The notes below the pieces were generated by a model that was not told the DNA's origin, did no database searches, and saw only the letters and a program-made list of their open reading frames with translations. Shown piece after piece: positions 1 to 8,053 of a stretch of 64,000 nt of DNA. This stretch comes from Streptomyces sp. NBC_00341. Lineage in GTDB: Bacteria > Actinomycetota > Actinomycetes > Streptomycetales > Streptomycetaceae. Both the position numbers and the translations under genes were made by a program. The stretch covers positions 6,138,001 to 6,202,000 of the forward strand of contig NZ_CP108002.1 of assembly GCF_041435055.1 (NCBI RefSeq), in the 5' to 3' direction. How positions within the stretch are numbered: the stretch's first letter is position 1; each line of letters starts with the position of its first letter.

Positions 1-289
1 TCACCCGCTCCGTGGGCGGGCCCACGGCCGGTTCCGCGAAGCACAGGATCAGTTCCTCGGAGGCGGACCTGAGGGCCGCCTCGTACAACTGCTGGCGCCC
101 GCCGGGGAAGTAGCGGTAGACCAGCGGCCGGGAGACTCCGGCCACCGTGGCGACCTCGTCGAGCGAGACCTCGTCGGGGGCCCGGTGCGCGAAGAGGGTG
201 AGTGCCGCACCGAGGAGCTGGGTGCGCCGCTCCTCGACGCTGAGCCTTCGGTACGCGCGCTGCGGGGGCGCGGCTGCGGCAGGGGTCAT
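1..289 (-). CDS. TetR-family transcriptional regulator (3' end outside window)
   Basis: I translated this directly from the sequence. The ATG at 289 opens a protein with a typical TetR N-terminus: a helix (VEERRTQLLGAALTLFA) followed by a helix-turn-helix (VSLDEVATVAGVSRPLVYRYF) at about residues 38-60. Only the first 96 codons are present; the ligand-binding domain lies beyond position 1. TetR proteins are usually repressors with a small-molecule ligand. The gene faces away from the diiron oxygenase genes but is codirectional with the AurF-like gene that ends 27 bp upstream of it, so the two could share a transcript. The target is not identifiable. Confidence 0.85.
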   Translation of the reverse strand, partial: MTPAAAAPPQRAYRRLSVEERRTQLLGAALTLFAHRAPDEVSLDEVATVAGVSRPLVYRYFPGGRQQLYEAALRSASEELILCFAEPAVGPPTERV

Positions 290-315
290 ACCCGCAAGCG
301 TAATCGCCACCGCCG

Positions 316-1251
316 TCAGGCGAGCAGGCCCGAGTTCTTCCACAGTCTGCGGCCCACCCCGTTGAGTACTCCGATGTCGTCGAAGAAGTCGGTGAGCCGC
401 TTGGCGCCCGACTGCATGACCTCCGCCCGGTGTCCGCTCTCCCGCACCTGGGCCACGGCCTCCTGGCGGTCCAGGCCCACGTGTCCGTACACCTGCGGGT
501 TGACGAAGCAGACGGAGAAGACGCGGGCCGCCTCGCCGCAGCTGACCCGGGTCAGCTCGCGCTCCCAGCGCGGTGCGGTCACCATCTGGCGGCGCAGCTC
601 CTCGCGGGCGTACCGGACGTGCCTGGCCTCCTCGATCACATGGATGCGGGTCACACCGCGCACCAGGCTCTGGACGCGCTCGTCGGGGAAGGTCAGCCGC
701 TGCATCCAGTCGAGGATCTCCTCACCGAGCAGGGTGGCCGCGAATGAACCGGGCGTGGTGGAGATGGTCTTCAGCACCCGCGCGAGGTTGTGGTAGCGGC
801 GGGGGACCGGGTAGCAGGGCGCCCCGCCCCAGGTGATCATCCGGCCGAACATCATCGAGTGCCGGCACTCGTCGGCTATCTCGGTGAGGGCGTAGCGGAC
901 GTGGTTGCTGACCACCGGCTTGTCGTAGATGTGCCGGACCAGCAGCTGCATCAGGATGATCTCGAACCAGATGCCGAGCGAGGCCAGCGAGGCCGACTCG
1001 TGCCGGGCCAGCTCCTGCTGCTGCTCCAGCGACATCTTCCGCCACATCGGGGTGTCGTAGAGGGAGACCAGCTCGGGCGGCCAGAACCACTTGCCGTCCT
1101 CGGCCACCGAGTCCCAGTCGAGCTCCTTGTCGGGGTCGAAGGAGTGCTTGGCCGAAGCCTCCAGCAGCCGTTCCGCGATCTGTTCGCGGTCCCGGAGCGG
1201 GCCGAGTGCGTCACGGAGCAGCCGCACGTCGTCTTCGGTCACTGTCGTCAT
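316..1251 (-). CDS. AurF-type diiron oxygenase
   Basis: This is a 311-residue helical protein with the complete ligand set of the p-aminobenzoate N-oxygenase (AurF) family. I see Glu97, Glu128 with His131 (DECRH), Glu178, His204, and Glu208 with His211 (EEARH). The spacing of the last three matches AurF. The family uses a diiron centre to oxidise amines to hydroxylamine or nitro products, or performs other O2 chemistry. The substrate here is unknown. I chose the ATG at 1251 because GAGGTG lies just upstream; a GTG at 1263 would add four residues. It is divergent from the ferritin-like gene at 1430 across about 180 bp, so the pair may be coregulated. Confidence 0.85.
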   Translation of the reverse strand: MTTVTEDDVRLLRDALGPLRDREQIAERLLEASAKHSFDPDKELDWDSVAEDGKWFWPPELVSLYDTPMWRKMSLEQQQELARHESASLASLGIWFEIILMQLLVRHIYDKPVVSNHVRYALTEIADECRHSMMFGRMITWGGAPCYPVPRRYHNLARVLKTISTTPGSFAATLLGEEILDWMQRLTFPDERVQSLVRGVTRIHVIEEARHVRYAREELRRQMVTAPRWERELTRVSCGEAARVFSVCFVNPQVYGHVGLDRQEAVAQVRESGHRAEVMQSGAKRLTDFFDDIGVLNGVGRRLWKNSGLLA

Positions 1252-1429
1252 GGCTGGATCCACCTCACACCTGGGTTACCGGCGGTCACCTCTTATAAGA
1301 CCTTCTGTCAGCAAGCTCGTCAATCCCTTGCGCACGACTTGTTGACCCGGCGTCTACCAACGTGTGAACCTGCCAACTGAGCCAGTCGGCATGTGAATTG
1401 CCGAAGCATGCGAGGCGAAGGAGCCGTCC
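1252..1429. promoter_or_regulatory. divergent control region between two diiron genes
   Basis: This 178 bp spacer separates the AurF-like gene (leftward) from the ferritin-like gene (rightward) and must carry both promoters. It includes an AT-richer stretch around 1290-1345 and a purine-rich ribosome site (GGCGAAGGAG) before the ATG at 1430. I could not assign exact -35/-10 boxes or an operator. Confidence 0.4.
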
Positions 1430-2551
1430 ATGTCGACCCACGACCTCTACACCACCGCCCCCGACCAGCCGCTGTGGACCGTACCCGCCTCCGGAGCCGC
1501 CCGCTTCAGCTGGGACTACGACGACGGCCGCGAACGCCTCCTCGCCCTCTACCAGAAGGGCAAGGACAAGCAGTGGGACGGCAACAAGCGCATCGACTGG
1601 AGCCTGGAGGTCGATCCCACCGACCCGCTCGGCACCCCTGACGAGGCCCTCACCCTGTACGGCACCCCGCACTGGGCGAAGATGACCGAGAAGGACCGGG
1701 GCGAGCTGCGCCAGCACTACACCTCCTGGCAGTTCAGCCAGTTCCTCCACGGCGAGCAGGGCGCGATGGTCTGCGCGGCCCGGATCGTGGAGTCGGTCCC
1801 CGACCTGGACGCCAAGTTCTACTCCGCGACCCAGACCATGGACGAGGCCCGGCACGCGGAGATCTACGGCCGGTTCCTGCACGAGAAGATCGGGATGCTG
1901 TACCCGGTCAACGACAACCTCCAGGGCCTCCTCGGGGACACCCTGCGCGACTCCCGCTGGGACATGCCCTACCTGGGCATGCAGGTCCTCATCGAGGGCC
2001 TCGCGCTGGCCGCGTTCGGCATGATCCGCGATACGACGACCAAGCCGCTGCCCAAGCAGATCCTCGCCTACGTCATGCAGGACGAGGCCCGCCACGTGGC
2101 CTTCGGCCGGATGGCGCTGCGCGACTACTACAAGCAGCTGAGCGACGCGGAACTGCGCGAGCGCGAGGAGTTCGTCATCGAGGGCTGCTACCTGATGCGC
2201 GACCGGCTCAGCGGCGTGGAGGTGCTGGAGAACTTCGGCATCGGCAAGCAGGAGGCCAAGGAGCTCTCCGAGCACTCCGAGTTCCTCCAGCTGTTCCGCA
2301 AGCTGCTGTTCAGCCGGATCGTCCCGTGCGTCAAGGACATCGGCCTGTGGGGTGAGCGGCTCCAGAAGGCCTACGTCGACATGGGCGTCCTCGAACTGGG
2401 CGACTCCAGCCTGGACCTGCTGATGGCGCAGGACGAGGAGATCGCCGAACAACTGGACCGGGACCGCTTCGCGGTGGAGGAGGAGGCACGGGTGGCGGAG
2501 GTCGCGGAGGCGATAGCGGACGGCGGCGACGCGGCACCGTCGGCCACCTGA
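1430..2551 (+). CDS. ferritin-like diiron protein
   Basis: This 373-residue protein has a four-helix diiron signature: Glu109 (HGEQGAMVCAA), Glu139/His142 (DEARH), Glu189 (IEGLALAAF) and Glu219/His222 (DEARH). This is the E/ExxH/E/ExxH pattern of ferritin-like and R2-like oxygenases. A substrate cannot be named from sequence. The acidic C-terminal 40 residues look disordered. It starts from ATG with an AAGGAG site. It is divergent from a second, AurF-type diiron gene, and two different diiron families side by side suggests a shared oxidative pathway (inference). The next gene begins 39 bp downstream on the same strand. Confidence 0.85.
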   Translation: MSTHDLYTTAPDQPLWTVPASGAARFSWDYDDGRERLLALYQKGKDKQWDGNKRIDWSLEVDPTDPLGTPDEALTLYGTPHWAKMTEKDRGELRQHYTSWQFSQFLHGEQGAMVCAARIVESVPDLDAKFYSATQTMDEARHAEIYGRFLHEKIGMLYPVNDNLQGLLGDTLRDSRWDMPYLGMQVLIEGLALAAFGMIRDTTTKPLPKQILAYVMQDEARHVAFGRMALRDYYKQLSDAELREREEFVIEGCYLMRDRLSGVEVLENFGIGKQEAKELSEHSEFLQLFRKLLFSRIVPCVKDIGLWGERLQKAYVDMGVLELGDSSLDLLMAQDEEIAEQLDRDRFAVEEEARVAEVAEAIADGGDAAPSAT

Positions 2552-2590
2552 ACCGGGGCGGCGCGGGGCGCGTTGAGTAAGGTCGGCCGT

Positions 2591-3691
2591 ATGCCTCGGA
2601 GCGATGACAGCGCCGGTTCGGCCGGTCCCGCCCCGGGCCGGGACCATCACGCACGCCTCGCCGCCCACGGGTCGGTCTCCACCCACCTGTCGCTGCTGAG
2701 CGACCACCGGCTCCGCGAGGTGGTCCGCGCGGCCACGCCGGCCGGGGCCGGCATCGGCGGCAGGTCTGCGGAGCTGGACGTGTGCGGGAGACGGGTCTTC
2801 GTCAAACGGGTGCCTCTGACAGACCTCGAACTGCGGCCGGAGAACGTGCGGTCGACCGCCAACCTCTTCGGGCTGCCGGTGTTCTACCAGTACGGGATCG
2901 GCTCGGCCGGATTCGGCGCCTGGCGGGAACTGGCCGCACACATCGTCACCACCAACTGGGTTCTCGCCGACGCCTGTCCGGACTTTCCGCTGATGTACCA
3001 CTGGCGCGTCCTGCCGGACTCGGCCCCGCAGGACTTCATGGACGAGTTCGGGGGCATCGACGGGGCGGTCGCCCACTGGGAGGGCTCCTCGGCCGTACGC
3101 GACCGGCTGGAGGCCATTGCCGGCTCCTCGGCCAGTCTGGTGCTCTTCCTGGAGCACGTGCCGCAGACCCTCGGGGCCTGGCTGGGCGAGCGCCGCGCGG
3201 CGGCCCGGGAGGGCGGGGAGAGCCCGCCGTTCGAGTGGCTGGACGAGACCCTGGCCCGAGGGGCGGACTTCATGAGTTCCCACGGGTTCGTGCACTTCGA
3301 CGCCCACTTCGGCAACATCCTGACCGACGGCCATTCGATCCGCTTCGCGGACTTCGGCCTCGCTCTCAGCACCGGGTTCGAACTCTCGCCGGACGAGTCC
3401 GCGTTCCTGGCCGGGCACCTCGCCTACGACCGCCACTACGTCGCCGGGCACCTGATCCGCCACCATCTGTTTGACGAGGTGTGCGACGCCGGTTTCCTGC
3501 GTCGCTGGATCGCGGGCGACCGTCCCGAGGGCGTACCGCCCGGGGCCGCCGCGGTCCTCGACCGGCACGCGGCGGCCGCCGTGGTCCTGGACGGCTTCCA
3601 CCGCCGCCTGCTCGGAGAGAGCAGGCGGACGCCCTACCCGGCGGCCGGGATCGAGCGGGCGGAGGCGGGCCGCCCGAGCGTCCGCGCGTAG
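2591..3691 (+). CDS. protein kinase-like / aminoglycoside phosphotransferase-fold protein
   Basis: This 366-residue protein has kinase-fold landmarks: an ATP-binding Lys72 (VFVKRV), Glu113 as a possible salt-bridge partner, the catalytic-loop sequence HFDAHFGN (Asp237, Asn242), and metal-binding Asp254 in ADFGLA. This is the PKL superfamily pattern (Ser/Thr kinase, APH or lipopolysaccharide-kinase type). The glycine-rich loop is not obvious, so I cannot say protein or small-molecule kinase. I prefer ATG 2591 over an upstream TTG at 2573. The last 58 bp overlap the convergent membrane-protein gene that ends at 3634. Confidence 0.75.
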   Translation: MPRSDDSAGSAGPAPGRDHHARLAAHGSVSTHLSLLSDHRLREVVRAATPAGAGIGGRSAELDVCGRRVFVKRVPLTDLELRPENVRSTANLFGLPVFYQYGIGSAGFGAWRELAAHIVTTNWVLADACPDFPLMYHWRVLPDSAPQDFMDEFGGIDGAVAHWEGSSAVRDRLEAIAGSSASLVLFLEHVPQTLGAWLGERRAAAREGGESPPFEWLDETLARGADFMSSHGFVHFDAHFGNILTDGHSIRFADFGLALSTGFELSPDESAFLAGHLAYDRHYVAGHLIRHHLFDEVCDAGFLRRWIAGDRPEGVPPGAAAVLDRHAAAAVVLDGFHRRLLGESRRTPYPAAGIERAEAGRPSVRA

Positions 3692-4032
3692 GCGATGCGG
3701 GTGAGCCGGCCGAGGCCGGCGGTGAAGAGCGGTGGCCATACGACCGGCCCGACGGAGTAGCCGGCCAGCACGACGAGCGGTATCCACCAGCTGTTCACGA
3801 TGCGGTGGGCCAGGCCGGGCGGGCGGATGCCGACGAGTCGCGCCAGGTCGGGCAGCACGAAGGAGACCAGCGCCGCGACCGTGGTGGGCACGCCGTACTT
3901 CTGACTCTCGAAGACGGCGAACGCGGCCAGCAGCGACGTGAGAACGCCCCATGCGGCTCGCACGATCCAACTGCCTCTGTCCGCATCGGAGTTGCCCAAG
4001 GGTGCGGTGGCGTCCGGGGGTTCGGTGGTCAC
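3634..4032 (-). CDS. small multi-pass membrane protein
   Basis: This is a 132-residue protein, assuming GTG at 4032 (VTTEPPDATAP). After a short hydrophilic start it has hydrophobic segments near residues 25-45 (AAWGVLTSLLAAFAVF), 50-70 and 85-110 (WWIPLVVLAGYSVGPVVWPPLF), consistent with three or four membrane spans. No family is recognised. The upstream reading frame continues further, but that part is Arg/Pro-rich and unlike a real N-terminus. The 3' end overlaps the convergent kinase-like gene by 58 bp. The ribosome site is weak, so the start is tentative. Confidence 0.6.
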   Translation of the reverse strand: MTTEPPDATAPLGNSDADRGSWIVRAAWGVLTSLLAAFAVFESQKYGVPTTVAALVSFVLPDLARLVGIRPPGLAHRIVNSWWIPLVVLAGYSVGPVVWPPLFTAGLGRLTRIAYARTLGRPASARSIPAAG

Positions 4033-4172
4033 GCGTGGAGCGTACCGACGGCAACGCGTCGGCACGCGCCTTTTCCGGGCGCGCCAACAGGCCCGCACCG
4101 GGGGCCGGGACGCGCCGGACGTCCCCGGAGGGTTCGAAATCGTGTTCGCCCGCATGACGTAACTTGGGCGCC

Positions 4173-5072
4173 ATGACCACGCCGCCGCCGCAGCCGCCGC
4201 AGGGTCCGTACGGAGCACCGCAGGGCCCGTACGGACCGCCGCCGCAGCCCCCGCAGAGCAACCCGTACGGCCCGCAGGCCCCGTACGCCCCGCAGACTCC
4301 GTACGCCCCGTACGGGCAGCAGGCCCCGTACGGCCCGCAGTCCGCCCCGGGCCCGCAGCCCTTCGGGTATCCGCAGGGGCCGCCGCAGCCGTTCGGCTTC
4401 CCGCAGGGGCCGCCGCCTCGGAAGAACCGGACCGGGCTGATCGTGGGGATAACCGTCGGCGCGCTGGTGGTGGCCGGGGGCATCGTGTTCGGGGTCGCCA
4501 CGCTGGCCGACGTCGGGGAGTCCGTGGCCGGGCGGGGGTTCCCGGCGGCCGAGTACGAACTGACCGCGCCCAAGAAGCTGCTGGACGGCGAGTACACCCT
4601 GCTCAAGGACTCCTCCTCGACCGACGGCCGGGAGATCGAGGAGGCCGACGATCCGAGCATCCGCGACGCCAAGGCCGTCGTCACGCAGTACACCTCGTCC
4701 GCCGGCGGCACCCTGGTCGTCTCCGGACTGTGGGGACGGATCAAGGGACCGGAGTTCACCCGGGACAAGATCCTGGAGGGGGCCACCCAGACCGACGGCA
4801 TGACCATCGCCGTCCCCGCCAGGGAGTTCACCCCCGAGGGCTACGGCATCACCGTGTCCTGCCAGGTCGTGCGGTCGGAGCAGGGCGGGATCACCAGCAC
4901 CCTCCCCATGTGCGCCTGGGGCGACGGGAACACGGCGGCCTTCGTCGCCGTCGTCACGCCCGAATCCGCGAGCCAGGCCCCCGAGAAGGCCGACCTCGAA
5001 AAGGCCGCGCTGGACACCGCCAAGGTCAGGGCCGAGTCGCGCAAACCGATCGGCGCCGCACAGGCCGGCTGA
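4173..5072 (+). CDS. Pro/Gly/Tyr-rich single-pass membrane protein
   Basis: This 299-residue protein has three parts. Residues 1-85 form a low-complexity PQGPYG-type tail that is probably cytoplasmic. One transmembrane helix follows (TGLIVGITVGALVVAGGIVF). The rest is an extracytoplasmic domain of about 180 residues with two cysteines (VSCQVV and MCAW) that could form a disulfide. This architecture is common for Streptomyces cell-envelope proteins of unknown function. The ATG at 4173 is preferred over an in-frame TTG at 4164. It is convergent with the PBP gene, with 29 bp between the stops. Confidence 0.75.
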   Translation: MTTPPPQPPQGPYGAPQGPYGPPPQPPQSNPYGPQAPYAPQTPYAPYGQQAPYGPQSAPGPQPFGYPQGPPQPFGFPQGPPPRKNRTGLIVGITVGALVVAGGIVFGVATLADVGESVAGRGFPAAEYELTAPKKLLDGEYTLLKDSSSTDGREIEEADDPSIRDAKAVVTQYTSSAGGTLVVSGLWGRIKGPEFTRDKILEGATQTDGMTIAVPAREFTPEGYGITVSCQVVRSEQGGITSTLPMCAWGDGNTAAFVAVVTPESASQAPEKADLEKAALDTAKVRAESRKPIGAAQAG

Positions 5073-5101
5073 CCGGCTCACCGCGCCACGTGTGCAGTCC
5101 G

Positions 5102-6559
5102 TCAGTCCGCCAGCGCCGCCTCCATGACGGAACGGGCGATCGGCGCGGCGCTGCCGCCGCCGCTGATGTCGGCCCGGTCGGCGGCGGCGTCCTCGACGAC
5201 CACGGCGACCGCGACGGCGGGCCGGGCGGAGTCCTCCGCCTGTGCCCAGGAGATGAACCAGGCGTACGGGGTGCCCGTGTTGTCGACGCCGTGCTGGGCC
5301 GTTCCGGTCTTGCCGCCGACGGTCGCCCCGTTGATGGCCGCGTTGCCCCCGGTGCCGTCCCGCACCACGTCGATCATCATCCGCCGGAGCTCCGAAGCCG
5401 TCTGCGGATTCATCGCCCGGTGGTAGGTGCGCGATCCCGTGGTGCGGACGGTGGAGCCGCTGTGCGTGGTCGTACGGTCCACCAGGTGCGGGTACATGAG
5501 CTCGCCGCCGTTCGCCACGGCCGAGGCCACCATCGCCATCTGGAGCGGGGTCGCCGTCGTGTCGAACTGGCCGATCGAGGACAGGGCCAGCTGGTCGTCG
5601 CTCATGTCGGTGTCGAAGTTGCTCTTCGCCACCCCGGACGGGATCTGCAGCCCGGTGTCGTTGAAGCCGAACTTCCCGGCCGCCTCCACCATGCCGTCCA
5701 GCCCGACCCGCACCCCGAGCCGGGCCATCACGGTGTTGCAGGAGACCCGGATCGCCTCGGCCAGGGACGCGTCCTCGCAGCCGCTCGCCTCGTCGGGCAG
5801 CGGCGTCGAGGTGTTCGGCAGGACGTAGGGGGAGGGGGTGTCGGTGGCGGCGTCCGGGTCTGTGACGACCTCGGCGTCCAGCGCCGCCGCCGCCGTCACG
5901 ATCTTGAAGGTGGAGCCGGGCGGATAGGTCTGCCGGATGGCCCGGTTGAGCATCGGCTGACTGGTGTCCGCGTTGAGCTCCCGCCAGGCGTCGGTGACGG
6001 ACGAACCGGTGCCGGAGAGCCGCCCGGGGTCGTACGAGGGCGTCGAGACCAGGGCCAGGATCTTGCCGGTCGTCGGCTCGACGGCCGCGACGGCGCCCCG
6101 CCGGCCGCCGAGCCCCTCGTAGGCGGCGCGCTGCATGGAGTCCTTGACCGTGGTGGCGACGTCACCACCGGGCTGCCGGCTGCGGGTTACCTCGTTCCAG
6201 AAGGGGAGCGGGGCGAGCATCGGATCGGCGCCGGACAGGATGTCGTCCTCGGCGTTCTCGATCAGGGTGGTGCCGTACGTCTGCGAGGCGTATCCGGTCA
6301 CCGGGGCGTACAGCGGGCCGCGGCGGTAGGTGCGCTCGTACGCGAGCTGCTCGCCGGTGTCCTTCGAGCCGGTGACGGGCTTGCCGTCGGCCAGGATGTT
6401 GCCGCGCGGCTGGTCGTAACGGTCGATCGTGTTGCGGCGGTTGGCCGCGTTGTCGTCGAGGGAGGGGGCCTCGAAGACCTGGACGCGGGCGGCGTTCAGC
6501 AGCAACGCCACGAGCAGCAGCAGACAGAAGGCGGCGGCGCGCCGGATGTAGCGGATCAC
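5102..6559 (-). CDS. class B penicillin-binding protein (PBP2/PbpA type transpeptidase)
   Basis: This 485-residue peptidoglycan DD-transpeptidase has an N-terminal membrane anchor (residues 8-27), a dimerisation/linker region and a transpeptidase domain. All three active-site motifs are present: SxxK (Ser216-Lys219, STFK), SxN (Ser273-Asn275, SCN) and KTG (Lys417). It acts outside the membrane and cross-links peptides. The GTG start has GGGAGG 8 nt upstream. It lies 34 bp after the FtsW/RodA-like gene, the classic SEDS glycosyltransferase plus class B PBP pair, so the two proteins probably work as one peptidoglycan-synthesis complex. Confidence 0.95.
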   Translation of the reverse strand: MIRYIRRAAAFCLLLLVALLLNAARVQVFEAPSLDDNAANRRNTIDRYDQPRGNILADGKPVTGSKDTGEQLAYERTYRRGPLYAPVTGYASQTYGTTLIENAEDDILSGADPMLAPLPFWNEVTRSRQPGGDVATTVKDSMQRAAYEGLGGRRGAVAAVEPTTGKILALVSTPSYDPGRLSGTGSSVTDAWRELNADTSQPMLNRAIRQTYPPGSTFKIVTAAAALDAEVVTDPDAATDTPSPYVLPNTSTPLPDEASGCEDASLAEAIRVSCNTVMARLGVRVGLDGMVEAAGKFGFNDTGLQIPSGVAKSNFDTDMSDDQLALSSIGQFDTTATPLQMAMVASAVANGGELMYPHLVDRTTTHSGSTVRTTGSRTYHRAMNPQTASELRRMMIDVVRDGTGGNAAINGATVGGKTGTAQHGVDNTGTPYAWFISWAQAEDSARPAVAVAVVVEDAAADRADISGGGSAAPIARSVMEAALAD

Positions 6560-6593
6560 GGCCGGGCCTCCCGGGCGGTCGGCGCGTACGGGA

Positions 6594-7973
6594 TCACAGC
6601 TCGTCCTCCAGGATGGGTGCGATGACTCCGGTCTCCACCTGGTCCGGGTGGGGTCTGCGGGCCTGGTCGCTGACCCGGATCAGCAGGGCCACGATGATCC
6701 AGTTGGTGACCACGGACGAACCGCCCTGGGCGAGGAACGGCATCGCCATACCGGTCAGCGGGATCAGCCCCATCACGCCGCCCGCGATCACGAACACCTG
6801 GAGCGCCAGGATCGAGGCGAGACCGATCGAGAGCAGCCGCCCGAACGAGTCGCGCAGGGCGAGGCCGGCCCGGTAGCCGCGCGCCACCAGCAGCGCGTAC
6901 AGCATGAAGATCGCCGTCAGCCCGGTCAGCCCCAGCTCCTCGCCCGCCGTCGCCAGGATGAAGTCGGACTTGGCGGCGAACCCGATGAGGATGGAGTGCC
7001 CGAGCCCGAGCCCGGTGCCGAGCATCCCGCCGGCCGCGAAGGCGAACAGCGACTGGGCGAGCTGGCTCGGCCCCCGGCCCGCGTCGATGGAGGCGAACGG
7101 GTCGATCCAGTCCTGCACCCGGCTGTGCACATGTGGTTCGAAGGAGCCGACGACGAACGCGCCGACGGCGGCGAGCAGCAGCCCGACGGCGATCCAGCCG
7201 GTCCGGCCGGTCGCCACGTACAGCATGATCACGAACAGGCCGAAGAAGAGGAGCGAGGTGCCCAGGTCGCGCTCCAGGACCAGCACCCCGACGCTGAACA
7301 GCCAGATCGCCACGATCGGGCCGAGCACCCGGCCGGTGGGGAGCTGCAGCTTCCAGATCCTGCGTCCGGTGTACGCGAGGGCGTTGCGGTTCGCCGCGAG
7401 GTAGGCGGCGAAGAACACGGCGAGCAGGATCTTGGCGAACTCGCCCGGCTGGAAGGAGAATCCGCCGACCCTGATCCAGATCTTCGCGCCGTTCACGGCG
7501 GGGAAGAAGATCGGCACGATCATCAGGACGAGCGCGGCGGCGACCGAGAGGTACGCGTACCGCTGGAGCACCCGGTGGTCGCGCAGGAACACCACCACCG
7601 CGATGAAGAACGCGACGCCGAGCGTGGACCAGACGAGCTGGGTGGTCGCCGCCTGGTCCTTCGGGGTCTCCAGGTCGAGCCGGTAGATCAGCACCAGCCC
7701 GAGCCCGTTGAGCAGGACGGCGATGGGCAGCAGCAGCGGATCCGCGTACGGGGCGCGGAAGCGGACGGCGAGATGGGCCAGCAGGGCGAGCAGCCCGAGG
7801 CCGCCGCCGTACCCGGCGACATCGGGCGGGACCGCGTCGTTCCTGGCCAGACCGACGGCGGCGTAGCCGTAGACGGAGATGAGGACGGCCCCGACGAGGA
7901 GCGAGAGTTCCACGCCGCGCCGCTTGGGCAGGCGCAGCTCGGGCGGGGGTGCGTCCGCTGTCGTTGCGGTCAT
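6594..7973 (-). CDS. FtsW/RodA/SpoVE-family SEDS peptidoglycan glycosyltransferase
   Basis: This is a 459-residue polytopic membrane protein with about ten spans. It carries the SEDS hallmark region (WIRVGGFSFQPGEFAKILL), the ATAGEELG motif, and a C-terminal PLTGMAMPFLAQGGSS loop. SEDS proteins polymerise lipid II into glycan strands with a partner class B PBP, and the partner is encoded 34 bp downstream. I chose the ATG at 7973 (MTATTADAPPP). The 80 bp upstream of it is unusually AT-rich (around 7985-8030) and probably holds a promoter, so this pair may be transcribed separately from the histidine kinase gene. Confidence 0.95.
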   Translation of the reverse strand: MTATTADAPPPELRLPKRRGVELSLLVGAVLISVYGYAAVGLARNDAVPPDVAGYGGGLGLLALLAHLAVRFRAPYADPLLLPIAVLLNGLGLVLIYRLDLETPKDQAATTQLVWSTLGVAFFIAVVVFLRDHRVLQRYAYLSVAAALVLMIVPIFFPAVNGAKIWIRVGGFSFQPGEFAKILLAVFFAAYLAANRNALAYTGRRIWKLQLPTGRVLGPIVAIWLFSVGVLVLERDLGTSLLFFGLFVIMLYVATGRTGWIAVGLLLAAVGAFVVGSFEPHVHSRVQDWIDPFASIDAGRGPSQLAQSLFAFAAGGMLGTGLGLGHSILIGFAAKSDFILATAGEELGLTGLTAIFMLYALLVARGYRAGLALRDSFGRLLSIGLASILALQVFVIAGGVMGLIPLTGMAMPFLAQGGSSVVTNWIIVALLIRVSDQARRPHPDQVETGVIAPILEDEL

Positions 7974-8053
7974 GCCACGCAACGTAGCAAGAGGTCGGGA
8001 TTATTTCGCTTATGTCATAGTACGGAGGTTCGTGAGGCTCCTGTGTCGGACCG

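Noticed and set aside
1286..4831. Long minus-strand open frame of about 1180 codons
   Set aside because: It is antisense to the ferritin-like, kinase-like and Pro-rich genes. The translation is low-complexity with no domain, and the genuine genes on the other strand have motifs and ribosome sites.
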